A stretch of DNA of 64,000 nt from Shewanella donghaensis (GCF_007567505.1 NZ_CP041783.1:2356001-2420000); one strand, 5' to 3'. Counted from the first letter of the stretch, positions 53,976-62,227 are shown. The notes: generated by a model from the letters alone, not told the origin. Numbers and translations are program-made.

Positions 53976-54407
53976 TTAAGGTTTTTGACTAAAATACCAT
54001 CGTTGGTCATCACTTTGCTTAAAAGAGCAAGCACTTCTGCGATAGCGCTCCATAGTGCCGGCCTTAAATTTGACTTTGAAACGCTTTATCGAATGCCCTT
54101 TATGTGAAGACTTTATGACCGAGTCATCCAACTCAAAAAGGTCATATTCTGTTAACGGCTCACTACCAAAGCGGCTCAAATGATTTTCATACCACTTTTT
54201 TTCAAGCCTTTCTTCACGTTTTTTCATTGATTGAGGTAGTAAGTGAAAAAATAGATCCGGATCATTTTTCAGATAACTATTGAGCATATAGTTTTTGCAG
54301 ACTGCTTTTAAATTTTCATCAGAGCCGTCATTAAGCCCAGCGAATCGCTCAAGGGCATTGGCCGATACACTGAACAGCAGCATGCTGATTAATATTACTA
54401 TTTTCAT
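53976..54407 (-). CDS. Small secreted two-cysteine protein, copy 6
   Basis: A 143-residue paralogue of 38071: signal peptide with the same FSVSANA end, Cys37, motif DPDLFFHLLP, and Cys127-SFKQSDDQRW137YF. Together with 52868 and the flanking fragment it is the second copy of the block at 36971-38502. Confidence 0.75.
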   Translation of the reverse strand: MKIVILISMLLFSVSANALERFAGLNDGSDENLKAVCKNYMLNSYLKNDPDLFFHLLPQSMKKREERLEKKWYENHLSRFGSEPLTEYDLFELDDSVIKSSHKGHSIKRFKVKFKAGTMERYRRSACSFKQSDDQRWYFSQKP

Positions 54408-54427
54408 ATAAAGTCCTTTTCATTAAT

Positions 54428-54445
54428 GGCGTTGTAAATAACGCC
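54428..54445 (-). promoter_or_regulatory. Leader hairpin of the small secreted gene (copy 2)
   Basis: GGCGTT (54428-54433) pairs with AACGCC (54440-54445); same sequence and place as 38523-38540. Confidence 0.45.
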
Positions 54446-54486
54446 TATTTTCCATTTTTAGGTTGCTGCAAATTTTATTTGTATTC

Positions 54487-54699
54487 TTAAATTAAAAAAC
54501 GAATATAAAGTGAATATAATCCAAAAACTGTCATCCCCAGCAGGCATACCACTAGCGGGGCGAGTAAGTAAAAACGCCACACTGCAACCACGATTGCCGA
54601 AACAATATTTTGGCTCGAATAAACTATCAATAATGCGGTAAAAAAACTATCAATAAGACGGTAAAAAAGCCGATATAACTAGAAGCCTGAACTTGATGC
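54487..54699 (-). pseudogene. Remnant of a type C membrane gene with internal deletion
   Basis: The segment and its flank down to 54421 match the 3' end of gene 38582 at about 95 percent (54421-54585 against 38516-38680), then jump to 39074-39165. The junction is at ACTGC, which is present at both ends in the parent (38676-38680 and 39069-39073). The loss of 393 bp keeps frame (SSQNIVSAIVVA joined to VWRFYLLAPLVV). A 23-bp tandem duplication (54621-54643, 54644-54666) breaks the frame upstream, and the whole N-terminal half is gone. Confidence 0.88.
54621..54666. repeat. 23-bp tandem duplication in the type C remnant
   Basis: AAACTATCAATAATGCGGTA and AAACTATCAATAAGACGGTA units, each followed by AAA, differ at two bases. 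Removing one unit restores the frame G-F-F-T-A-L-L-I-V-Y-S-S-Q, matching GFSVALLILYSSQ of 38582. Confidence 0.88.
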
Positions 54700-54727
54700 A
54701 AGAATTCATGGCCATGTTATTGATCGC

Positions 54728-55963
54728 TTAAGCAATCAAACGAAAATAAGCCATATAAAGCCCATAACCGATTACCCCCAAAAGGAACACGACAAGTGGG
54801 CCTAAAATATAATAACGCCAAGCCATTGGGGTTTTAGTAATTTGTGTCAGTGTGGCGTTATAACCCAGCTCACATAAAGCGATAACGAGTTTTTTACTAT
54901 CAAATGACTGCCCGGCTAATACCAAGCGACTTTCATTTTCAACATCGATATTCAGGTTAAACACATAAGGTTCAAGGTATCCTCCACCAAATTGAACTTT
55001 GCCGCTTTTATACCAATTCCATTCAATATCAATTGATTGAATATCCGTTTTTTTAATCTGCTTAGCTTGTTTGTTTTCAAAATAAACAGCAGGAATATCT
55101 AGATACTCTTCACTTATAATAATTTCAGTAATAGGGGATGCACCAAATGTATAGTGTTTATCGCAAATCAACTTTCGTCTCACTGCCGATACTCCACCAC
55201 CAAATAAACCCACCACAATCGCGGCAATGAAATTCTGACTAGAATAGACAATAAACAAAGCAAGTATGCTACTGATATAACTGGGGATCCAAACTCGATG
55301 AAAATACTGAGAAGGCAACGGCAGCATAAATAATATAACCGGAAATTGTCTCATTACTGGATTATTAAATAAGTTAATTCCAATAAAAGCCTTTACTGTG
55401 TCCTGGTCAAGCGCTACAGAACCGAAGCTAGGCCACACTTTATTGTTGATACAACCAAATTGACCAATAACATTAATACCTTGGGATGATAGATTGCTCC
55501 GAAGTTGTTGCACCACAAAAGAAAGCTTATTTGACTTAACTTTAAGCGATATTGAGACTTGCTTAGCGGCCTGATTGTTTTCAGTATCTTTGAGGTGCAA
55601 TATCACTTTATTGGTATTATGAACTTCTTTTAACTCGATATTTTTAATGTTTGCGTAGTCGAACTCCTGCTGCGCAATCGTATAAATAGCCTTAATACCG
55701 AGTTTGAAACCATGAAACTGTGTCAGTATCTTGCGTGAAGCATCAAAGCACCATCGTCGCTGATAACTGAAGGTAATCAGTATCAGCAATATGCTGATGA
55801 TTAAACGCCCAACTGATTCAATTGAAAGCGTAAATAAAACCGATCCCAGCACAAGGTGAATAAGATTTAAAAATAAAAAAATCCACTTCACTTTTTCAAA
55901 TGCTGAAATAATTGAAAATGATGTCGCGTTTTTCAATAACGTCCCTGTTATCTTGCTAAACAT
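54728..55963 (-). CDS. Array membrane protein, type C copy 2 (two-unit)
   Basis: A 411-residue paralogue of 38582: same start MFSKITGTLL, same helix layout, first unit ending VSISLKVKSNKLSFVVQQL, second ending LVLAGQSFDSKKLVIALCEL. Its 3' end differs from 38582 more than the remnant beside it does, so it is not the direct copy of 38582's end. Follows secreted gene 56035 by 71 bases. Confidence 0.75.
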   Translation of the reverse strand: MFSKITGTLLKNATSFSIISAFEKVKWIFLFLNLIHLVLGSVLFTLSIESVGRLIISILLILITFSYQRRWCFDASRKILTQFHGFKLGIKAIYTIAQQEFDYANIKNIELKEVHNTNKVILHLKDTENNQAAKQVSISLKVKSNKLSFVVQQLRSNLSSQGINVIGQFGCINNKVWPSFGSVALDQDTVKAFIGINLFNNPVMRQFPVILFMLPLPSQYFHRVWIPSYISSILALFIVYSSQNFIAAIVVGLFGGGVSAVRRKLICDKHYTFGASPITEIIISEEYLDIPAVYFENKQAKQIKKTDIQSIDIEWNWYKSGKVQFGGGYLEPYVFNLNIDVENESRLVLAGQSFDSKKLVIALCELGYNATLTQITKTPMAWRYYILGPLVVFLLGVIGYGLYMAYFRLIA

Positions 55964-56034
55964 TTTATCCCTTAATCGCTTTATACATGCCAGTTTTGCT
56001 GTCAGATCTTCTTAATACACTCAACACTAAAGAC

Positions 56035-56460
56035 TTAACTCCCTATTTCCCAATGATTACCTTCTAAACGAATAAATGTACAACCAGAATTGCCATTGCC
56101 TTTACCATTATTAAAAGAATATATGTAATCAACACCGGCAAAGTTTTGATTTTCTAATGGCGCAATCACAACCTTTTCTAATATATATGCATCCTTACCG
56201 ACTTCACGTTCATATTTCTTCACATAAGTAGAAAAACCTTTGATTAAACCAGGATGTTCACGAAATGAAGGAGCAATAAAGGTTTTAAACAACTCAATAT
56301 CTTTGTTTTTTAGTGAGTCTCTATAAACCTTACATTTATCAAGAAAGATGCTATCGGTATTGCTGTCTGCAACAAAATTATGATTACGGTCATCTGCATG
56401 AACGCCATATGACAAACTAACTAGCAAAACGAATGCAAACGATTTTACTAAAATATCCAT
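56035..56460 (-). CDS. Small secreted two-cysteine protein, copy 7
   Basis: A 141-residue paralogue of 39890. I start it at the ATG at 56460 (MDILVK, as in 39890; GGAAGAG 5 bases upstream), 2 bases after the stop of 56463, although the frame is open to 56475. Signal peptide to about residue 22, Cys43, motif DIELFKTFIAP, ending Cys127-TFIRLEGNHW137. Partner membrane gene 54728. Its ribosome-binding site lies within the end of the 1390-residue gene, so these are translationally linked. Confidence 0.75.
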   Translation of the reverse strand: MDILVKSFAFVLLVSLSYGVHADDRNHNFVADSNTDSIFLDKCKVYRDSLKNKDIELFKTFIAPSFREHPGLIKGFSTYVKKYEREVGKDAYILEKVVIAPLENQNFAGVDYIYSFNNGKGNGNSGCTFIRLEGNHWEIGS

Positions 56461-56462
56461 AT

Positions 56463-59400
56463 TTACTCTTCCCACATTACAATTGGCTGGTTGGTTGTTG
56501 GATCGAAATACTTACAATTTACAGGGTTAGAAGCTGATTCAGCTTTAACATTTAACCTTAGTTTTGTAGAAAACTGACTACCAGGTTCGAAATCTACTTT
56601 AGCAGAAGTAACACCCGTTATCACATCAACATTATTTGAAAAACATACATAATAAGTCGCTCGAGAATCAGGGACTGTAATGCCCAAAAGCTCGAAATCA
56701 ACTTCACCTGGTTGTAGCGTTAATGTCTTTGTGCGTTTAGCTTGACCGGCAATGGACTCATCAACAGCAACGTTATTTAACAATACTTGGAAGCTATCAT
56801 CTGCTTGGTTACCATTATCACCAAAAGTAAATATCATCTCAGTAGAACTTATAATAATATTACTAGCTACTTCAATATTGTTAACATTAACATAAATATT
56901 ACCCGAAACTGCACTTTCAGGTACTAACACATTAAGTTGATTCTCTGATGATTTTACAATCCTTGCAGATAGTCGATTATTAAATTTATCAACAAAATAA
57001 ACTTCATTTTCATTTGGTACTTTTGAGAAACCTAAGCCTGTGATAGTAATTTCACTATTAATAAAAGCTGGTTGTGGCGTTATTTTATCAATTTTTAAGC
57101 CGTCACCAAAGGTGAGAAAATATGGTTCTGACTGCTGCACTTCACTGTTAGCAATATCACCGGAAAAATCCAGTTCTACTGTCACTTTGGAGTCAGGTGT
57201 CATTTTAGATAAATAAGCAGGTGGTATGTATATTTTCGCTTCGGTACAAATATCATTCACTCTATAAGAGTTATAAAGTTCACCTTGATTCTTAATAACT
57301 AATTCTTCAGTTTCACCTGTAGTTTTATCATTAAAAGTAATTACTGGATAAGTTAAATATCCTCTCCAATCTTTTACAGGACAAATACCAATACCCGTGA
57401 TTTTCAATTCAACTAAATCTTTTTCGTTAATTTGAATCAACCCTGGTTCCATTGCAACAATACGCAACCCCCAAGTCACTCGGTATTCGTATTTTTGATT
57501 TAAATTAAACAGATGATACCAAGCTTCAGCAGCATTAGCCCCATTATTGATTAAGCTTAAAATTTCTATAATTCTAACGGCTTGTCCATAATAAGGTACA
57601 AAACTTTCAAGTATCTTATCTCTAATCGTTGTAGAAATATCTGCGAGTAATTTCGCCATATCAAAACCAGCAGTTGAGTATATAGCTGTCAAAACTGGCC
57701 CTAACTTAAATGATTGCAATGCTTTTCTTTCTGCATCTATTACTTTAGTTAACTCATTAATGATGTCTTTCTCTTCTTCAGGGGTAACTTTCCCATCTTT
57801 AAAAGCATCATGAATAGAATCAATAACATTAGGTAATACTGATATAAATATTTCAGTAATGTGTACTGCTGTATCTGCTCGAGATGGGTCTCTAATATAA
57901 CCATCATCACCAATCCCTTGCTTATTATTATCTTTAGCTGTGGCGGTTGAAACTATGTCTGAGATAGCTTTAAATGTTGGCCAAATCGCTCTATCAATTA
58001 AGTTACGAATAAATAAATTTTTTGCTACATTTTGTTTTAAGCTATCATTTAAAGGCTCACCATTAGGTCCTGGCGTTATCACTTCAATTAAACAATCTTG
58101 ATACTTACATACATCAAGATCTGTATCTTGTGACCAATATGCGACAGAAAAGGCAACATAATTTACTGGCGCAATCATATCCCTATCTAAGAATGAATCA
58201 ATATGGCTATAGGTCTTACCTTTTTTATTATCTGCGGGGTCAACTCCAACAGCTGGAGTAGTATCGACAGTTAAACTTTTATCTATTTTATAAACTGCAG
58301 TACTCAAGTACATCTGAGTACTATTCTGAAGTTCAGTGTACCCATCATAATCAAAAAGATCGGTTATTCCACTTATTGTCGGCTCAATTTTTATACCATC
58401 TTGCGACTCAGTTGGTGTTATAGATGGTCTTTGAGGATCTGAAGCTGAATACTTACCAACAACTGAGCTTTCTATTGCATTTAAAATGCTTTTTTTTTGG
58501 ACAACTGTATTCAACTGTTGTGTCAATAACTGATTTAATTCTTCATTAATATCATAAATTTTTGCAGCTACAGTCATATTCCCAAAATCAAATGTGTCAT
58601 CTATATCTGTAGTTATGCCTTCCAACACATATTCTTCAAGAGATAAGTAACTAGATAGCTGAGGTAGTAGCTCTAGCGCTTCAATAATTTGAGCCTCTGT
58701 TTTCCCCTGAATAAAACTGGTTAACGCCATAGCCTTGATAGTAGAATCTACACTTATATTAACCTGTGATTTAGAAGGTAGCATTATTGCACGTAATATA
58801 CTGGTATCATTACTATTTGTGATTAATATCGTGCTAGGCTGCATACTAGTAAATGGGTAGGTATAACCCTGTATATCATTTAATTCAGTAAATATCTCAT
58901 CTACCATCGATAACCTAAAAGGTCCGGTCATATTTTGGTATTGAACTGGTATATCTATTGCCAAATTTTTATTTTGTCTAATAATTAAAAAACTGGCTTC
59001 ACTTGTTCCATATTGATTTTTTAAGTAAATATTAGAGGATAAAGCTAATTCTGGTACTGTGAACTCAGCAGAACTTGAGCTGATTATGCTAAGTTGTAGT
59101 TCTTGATCATTAATAATCACATTCGTTCCAGGAGAAAGATTATCTCCTACGACGCTTATCACTTGCCCTGACCCAGCTGAAGTTGGAGTTATTGTATACA
59201 GCTGTGGATTAAGAGGATCCAGTAACCTAACACGTATTTTTTCTGTTCTCTTACCACCAATGACAAGAAACAAATCAACATCTTCCCCACCAAACTTAAT
59301 ATCACCATAATCAGGAACAACAAACTCTATTTGTTTTTCCGAAGTAACGTTAACTTCAATATTTGTCGTTTTTTCATTCTCGTCATTTTTGTTTAAAACA

Positions 59401-60635
59401 ACAAAAGCCTCACTCGAATAATTTAAATTAATACCATTGATAATTACTGGGTTAAATGCAGAAATTTTATTTATCACAGAATTACCAGCAATATTAGACT
59501 GCACATTGCGTATTTTAGGAGTTGTGTCACTTACCGAACTGAATAATACAAGAGGCTGTTTACTTTCAGTATCATTGATATCTAACAGAAGATCACCATC
59601 ATCATCAACATCCGCATAATCAGGAATATTATCCCCATCTGTATCTTGTAGGTACCCTATAGAGTCATCAAAATCATCTTTATCATAAATATTGTTATTA
59701 TCACTATCTACGTCTACAAAATTAGGATAATTATCACCGTCAAAATTTGCTGTAGACTCTAATAAATCTAAAATACCATCACCATCAGAGTCACTATCCA
59801 ACCAATTAGGAATACTATCTAAGTCAACATCTAGATCTCGTACATTTTGACTTTTAAAGACATGATATTCGTTACCATCAAGAATATTATCATTATCTGT
59901 ATCCTGTATATTAGGATTCATGCCTAATGCAACTTCCTTCTCATCAGCTACACCATCACTATCTAAATCAACAAATGACTCTAGTAAATAAGTATAATCA
60001 ACATCACTATTCCCGAAGAAGTCTGTCACACTCAGATTGTAATTTCCTACATCCATAGGTTTAAAAGAGATTGCGTACCCTATTCGCCCAACCTTATCAA
60101 TTGCTATATTAGGCACCTGAAGAACAACACCATCATCTTTTATGATAGCGATTCTCGGTTTAAATTTAGATTCATCTTTATAGACAATAAAACTAAAAAT
60201 GACTTCAGCACTAATATCCTCATTTGATACTGTAAATTTAAAATCATCAATATCACGGGAGTCACTAATGGCACCTTGTATGCGAAATGGCACAGAACCG
60301 ACGACGTTTGCCTCACCAACGTTATTATTAAATTCTTCTTCAAAAAGCATTTCGTATTCAGATTGGCTTGAATCAAACGGATAATCATCTAATTCATCAG
60401 GTACACCATCACCATCTTCATCTTTATTTTCCCAGGTGCCAACATACTCGTCAGGATCTGTTGGTTCTGTCGGGTCCGTTGGATCTGTTGGATCTGTTGG
60501 ATCTACCGGATCTGTTGGGTTAGTCGGTACTGTTGGTTCCTGCGTACCTTCTCCTTCTTCTAACTCGCCATTACACCCAGAAATCCCAATGCTTAACGAT
60601 AAAACCATCGCTAGCCAAAGACTGTTATGTTTCAT
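56463..60635 (-). CDS. Large calcium-motif surface lipoprotein, 1390 residues
   Basis: Lipobox IGISGC at Cys21, followed by a Pro-Thr-Asp repeat spacer (about 35-62). Then Asp motif NKDEDGDGVPDELDDYPFD (72-90), a PPC-like domain (about 95-205), Asp repeats of thrombospondin type 3 style (DLDSDGVADEKEVALG, DTDNDNILDGNEY, DSDSDGDGILD; about 210-345), IPT/TIG-like domains (about 475-555, and again near 1240-1300, KITPQPAFINSEITITGLGF), and a large helical middle (about 640-1090) not recognised. It lies 76 bases after tadE with no terminator, so it may belong to the Tad operon. Surface-anchored adhesin or Tad-associated factor is a guess. Confidence 0.75.
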   Translation of the reverse strand: MKHNSLWLAMVLSLSIGISGCNGELEEGEGTQEPTVPTNPTDPVDPTDPTDPTDPTEPTDPDEYVGTWENKDEDGDGVPDELDDYPFDSSQSEYEMLFEEEFNNNVGEANVVGSVPFRIQGAISDSRDIDDFKFTVSNEDISAEVIFSFIVYKDESKFKPRIAIIKDDGVVLQVPNIAIDKVGRIGYAISFKPMDVGNYNLSVTDFFGNSDVDYTYLLESFVDLDSDGVADEKEVALGMNPNIQDTDNDNILDGNEYHVFKSQNVRDLDVDLDSIPNWLDSDSDGDGILDLLESTANFDGDNYPNFVDVDSDNNNIYDKDDFDDSIGYLQDTDGDNIPDYADVDDDGDLLLDINDTESKQPLVLFSSVSDTTPKIRNVQSNIAGNSVINKISAFNPVIINGINLNYSSEAFVVLNKNDENEKTTNIEVNVTSEKQIEFVVPDYGDIKFGGEDVDLFLVIGGKRTEKIRVRLLDPLNPQLYTITPTSAGSGQVISVVGDNLSPGTNVIINDQELQLSIISSSSAEFTVPELALSSNIYLKNQYGTSEASFLIIRQNKNLAIDIPVQYQNMTGPFRLSMVDEIFTELNDIQGYTYPFTSMQPSTILITNSNDTSILRAIMLPSKSQVNISVDSTIKAMALTSFIQGKTEAQIIEALELLPQLSSYLSLEEYVLEGITTDIDDTFDFGNMTVAAKIYDINEELNQLLTQQLNTVVQKKSILNAIESSVVGKYSASDPQRPSITPTESQDGIKIEPTISGITDLFDYDGYTELQNSTQMYLSTAVYKIDKSLTVDTTPAVGVDPADNKKGKTYSHIDSFLDRDMIAPVNYVAFSVAYWSQDTDLDVCKYQDCLIEVITPGPNGEPLNDSLKQNVAKNLFIRNLIDRAIWPTFKAISDIVSTATAKDNNKQGIGDDGYIRDPSRADTAVHITEIFISVLPNVIDSIHDAFKDGKVTPEEEKDIINELTKVIDAERKALQSFKLGPVLTAIYSTAGFDMAKLLADISTTIRDKILESFVPYYGQAVRIIEILSLINNGANAAEAWYHLFNLNQKYEYRVTWGLRIVAMEPGLIQINEKDLVELKITGIGICPVKDWRGYLTYPVITFNDKTTGETEELVIKNQGELYNSYRVNDICTEAKIYIPPAYLSKMTPDSKVTVELDFSGDIANSEVQQSEPYFLTFGDGLKIDKITPQPAFINSEITITGLGFSKVPNENEVYFVDKFNNRLSARIVKSSENQLNVLVPESAVSGNIYVNVNNIEVASNIIISSTEMIFTFGDNGNQADDSFQVLLNNVAVDESIAGQAKRTKTLTLQPGEVDFELLGITVPDSRATYYVCFSNNVDVITGVTSAKVDFEPGSQFSTKLRLNVKAESASNPVNCKYFDPTTNQPIVMWEE
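60453..60540. repeat. 9-bp repeats encoding a Pro-Thr-Asp spacer
   Basis: GGATCTGTT-type 9-mers repeat about nine times with small changes. They encode PTD/PTDP units just after the lipidated Cys of the 1390-residue protein. Copy changes stay in frame and would alter tether length. Confidence 0.85.
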
Positions 60636-60711
60636 TGAATATATCCCTATATAAATCCATTTATTTCAATTTTTAAAGTTTTACTATCTGATTAGTTGAC
60701 GTCTATTATAT

Positions 60712-61395
60712 TTACAATCTAAAAGGTGTTTGCATCCTCATTAATCCTTGTGACACCATCGACAAATATATATCTCCAGTTGCTTGACCTAGGGCACTAC
60801 AAACCAACTGCTCAGGTCCTGGCACATACAAAATAGAATTAACAATCTCCTCAATAACATAATTAGCAAAAGGCACGATTAATTTCTGACACCAACGGAC
60901 TTCAATCTGCAATAAGTTGGCATCCTGAACATTTAATTTCCTTCCTTGACCCACATCTTTTAAAGCCGGGTTACGGTACATTAAAGTATTGTTCGGAATT
61001 TCATTAACATAACCTTGTGTATATCGAGCTCTGATTTTAAATTCATCAAATGTTGCTCTATCAGGACTTAATATGGTCACTTCACTTTGTAAAGCTACTG
61101 CAATACGGGACGCCGCTACAGCCTCAAGCGTGTCAGAAATATCAGTTCCATGAGCAAATAACGGCATCATTCCTGCTGCCAAACCTTTCTTTATCTCACT
61201 AAGATTTCCGTTATGTAATGTACCTGCCCTTACAGCATTAATAGTGGCTGCATCTAGCGTGCTTTTAGCGGAATAAATAAAGCCCCACTGTACAATGAGC
61301 ATCATGGTTACAAGAATTAAGGGCATCAAAAAAGGCAGAGCTAAGTTAAACTCAACCATACTTTGACCTTTTTGAAAGCGCACTAAAGACCTCAT
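60712..61395 (-). CDS. tadE: Tad pilus minor pilin TadE-like
   Basis: A 227-residue protein. QKGQSMVEFNLALPFLMPLILVT split over the N-terminal helix is the class of prepilin-like start seen in TadE, with Glu five residues into the hydrophobic stretch. The remainder is extracytoplasmic. Its ATG overlaps the tadD stop as ATGA. Confidence 0.85.
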   Translation of the reverse strand: MRSLVRFQKGQSMVEFNLALPFLMPLILVTMMLIVQWGFIYSAKSTLDAATINAVRAGTLHNGNLSEIKKGLAAGMMPLFAHGTDISDTLEAVAASRIAVALQSEVTILSPDRATFDEFKIRARYTQGYVNEIPNNTLMYRNPALKDVGQGRKLNVQDANLLQIEVRWCQKLIVPFANYVIEEIVNSILYVPGPEQLVCSALGQATGDIYLSMVSQGLMRMQTPFRL

Positions 61396-61883
61396 AATGC
61401 TGCTTGTATTTGGCTGTCAGATTTACGCGGCTCTTGCTGCAATTTATTTAATGCAGCTAAAAGCGCGTTAATTTGTCGCCCTACGGGAGTATCTAAATTA
61501 CCTTTTCTTGATGCCGTAGATAACACTTGAGTAGACTGTTTTATTCTGACTAAACTTATGTTATACCAAGCTTTTTGATTTTCAGGATCTAATTCTAAAC
61601 ATTTACTATAGGCAGCAATTGCCGCTTCTTGCCTGCCAGTTCTGGTATATATATTTCCTAAACGAAACCAGGCTGGTGAATAATTAGGTACACTGGCTAA
61701 AATCTCGAAATATAAGCTTTCTGCCTTATCTAACATTGCCATTTTATAAGCTGATTCAGCTTCGGATTGCAATATCATTATTTGCTGATTACCTTCAGGC
61801 TCTTTGGGTGGTTCAGAACTCACACAACCGCTTAACATTAAACTCGTAATAATTAATATTAATAAAAAACTCTGTCTTACCAT
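61392..61883 (-). CDS. tadD: TPR lipoprotein TadD
   Basis: A 163-residue lipoprotein: lipobox LMLSGC (Cys20), then tetratricopeptide repeats at about 45-115 (AWFRLGNIYTRTGRQEAAIAAY split over two lines of the helix pair; LELDPENQKAWYNISLV). TadD acts as a pilotin-like factor for the Tad secretin. It overlaps tadE downstream and the DUF192 gene upstream. Confidence 0.85.
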   Translation of the reverse strand: MVRQSFLLILIITSLMLSGCVSSEPPKEPEGNQQIMILQSEAESAYKMAMLDKAESLYFEILASVPNYSPAWFRLGNIYTRTGRQEAAIAAYSKCLELDPENQKAWYNISLVRIKQSTQVLSTASRKGNLDTPVGRQINALLAALNKLQQEPRKSDSQIQAAL

Positions 61884-62227
61884 GACAATATATCTCCTTT
61901 TTTTATATTATTTTTGTCAGCTGCCCCAGCTGCTATTTCTAAAACTTTTGAAGCTCTAAAACACCCTGTAATCCGAGTTGGTTTCATTACTTTTATTATT
62001 TTGATGACATAATTTTTTTTATTTAAAAATATGACATCAATTGCGTACTTCATGCCAAAAGTATGAACTGAATTACAAGGGGTAATTAATAAACCTTGTT
62101 CGATAGTTAAAGGCTTGCTCCCTAATAAACCACGCATTCTTGATGGTGCGGTATCAGCGACTTTGACATCACTAATACTGTTTCCGTTTTCATGAGTTAT
62201 GCTGACGGTTCTCATATTAAAGCTCAT
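61877..62227 (-). CDS. DUF192 family protein in the Tad operon
   Basis: A 116-residue protein with the full DUF192 pattern: RMRGLLGSKPL, GLLITPCNSVHTFGMKYAIDVIFLN in two parts, and LEIAAGAADKNNIKKGDIL. The Cys and His of PCNSVHTFGM are intact. The family has no settled function. Most DUF192 proteins are exported; this one has no signal peptide. An internal ATG at 62215 is an alternative start. It overlaps tadC and tadD, so it is part of the operon. Confidence 0.85.
   Translation of the reverse strand: MSFNMRTVSITHENGNSISDVKVADTAPSRMRGLLGSKPLTIEQGLLITPCNSVHTFGMKYAIDVIFLNKKNYVIKIIKVMKPTRITGCFRASKVLEIAAGAADKNNIKKGDILSW

Noticed and set aside
36309..60635. Transposon-driven expansion of the array
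   Set aside because: No transposase, terminal inverted repeats or target duplications seen; fossils and microhomology fit recombination better.
36971..60635. Classical polymorphic toxin (RHS, CdiA, T6SS) locus
   Set aside because: No RHS or filamentous haemagglutinin repeats, no VgrG, PAAR or two-partner transporter, and no known toxin motif in the exported proteins.
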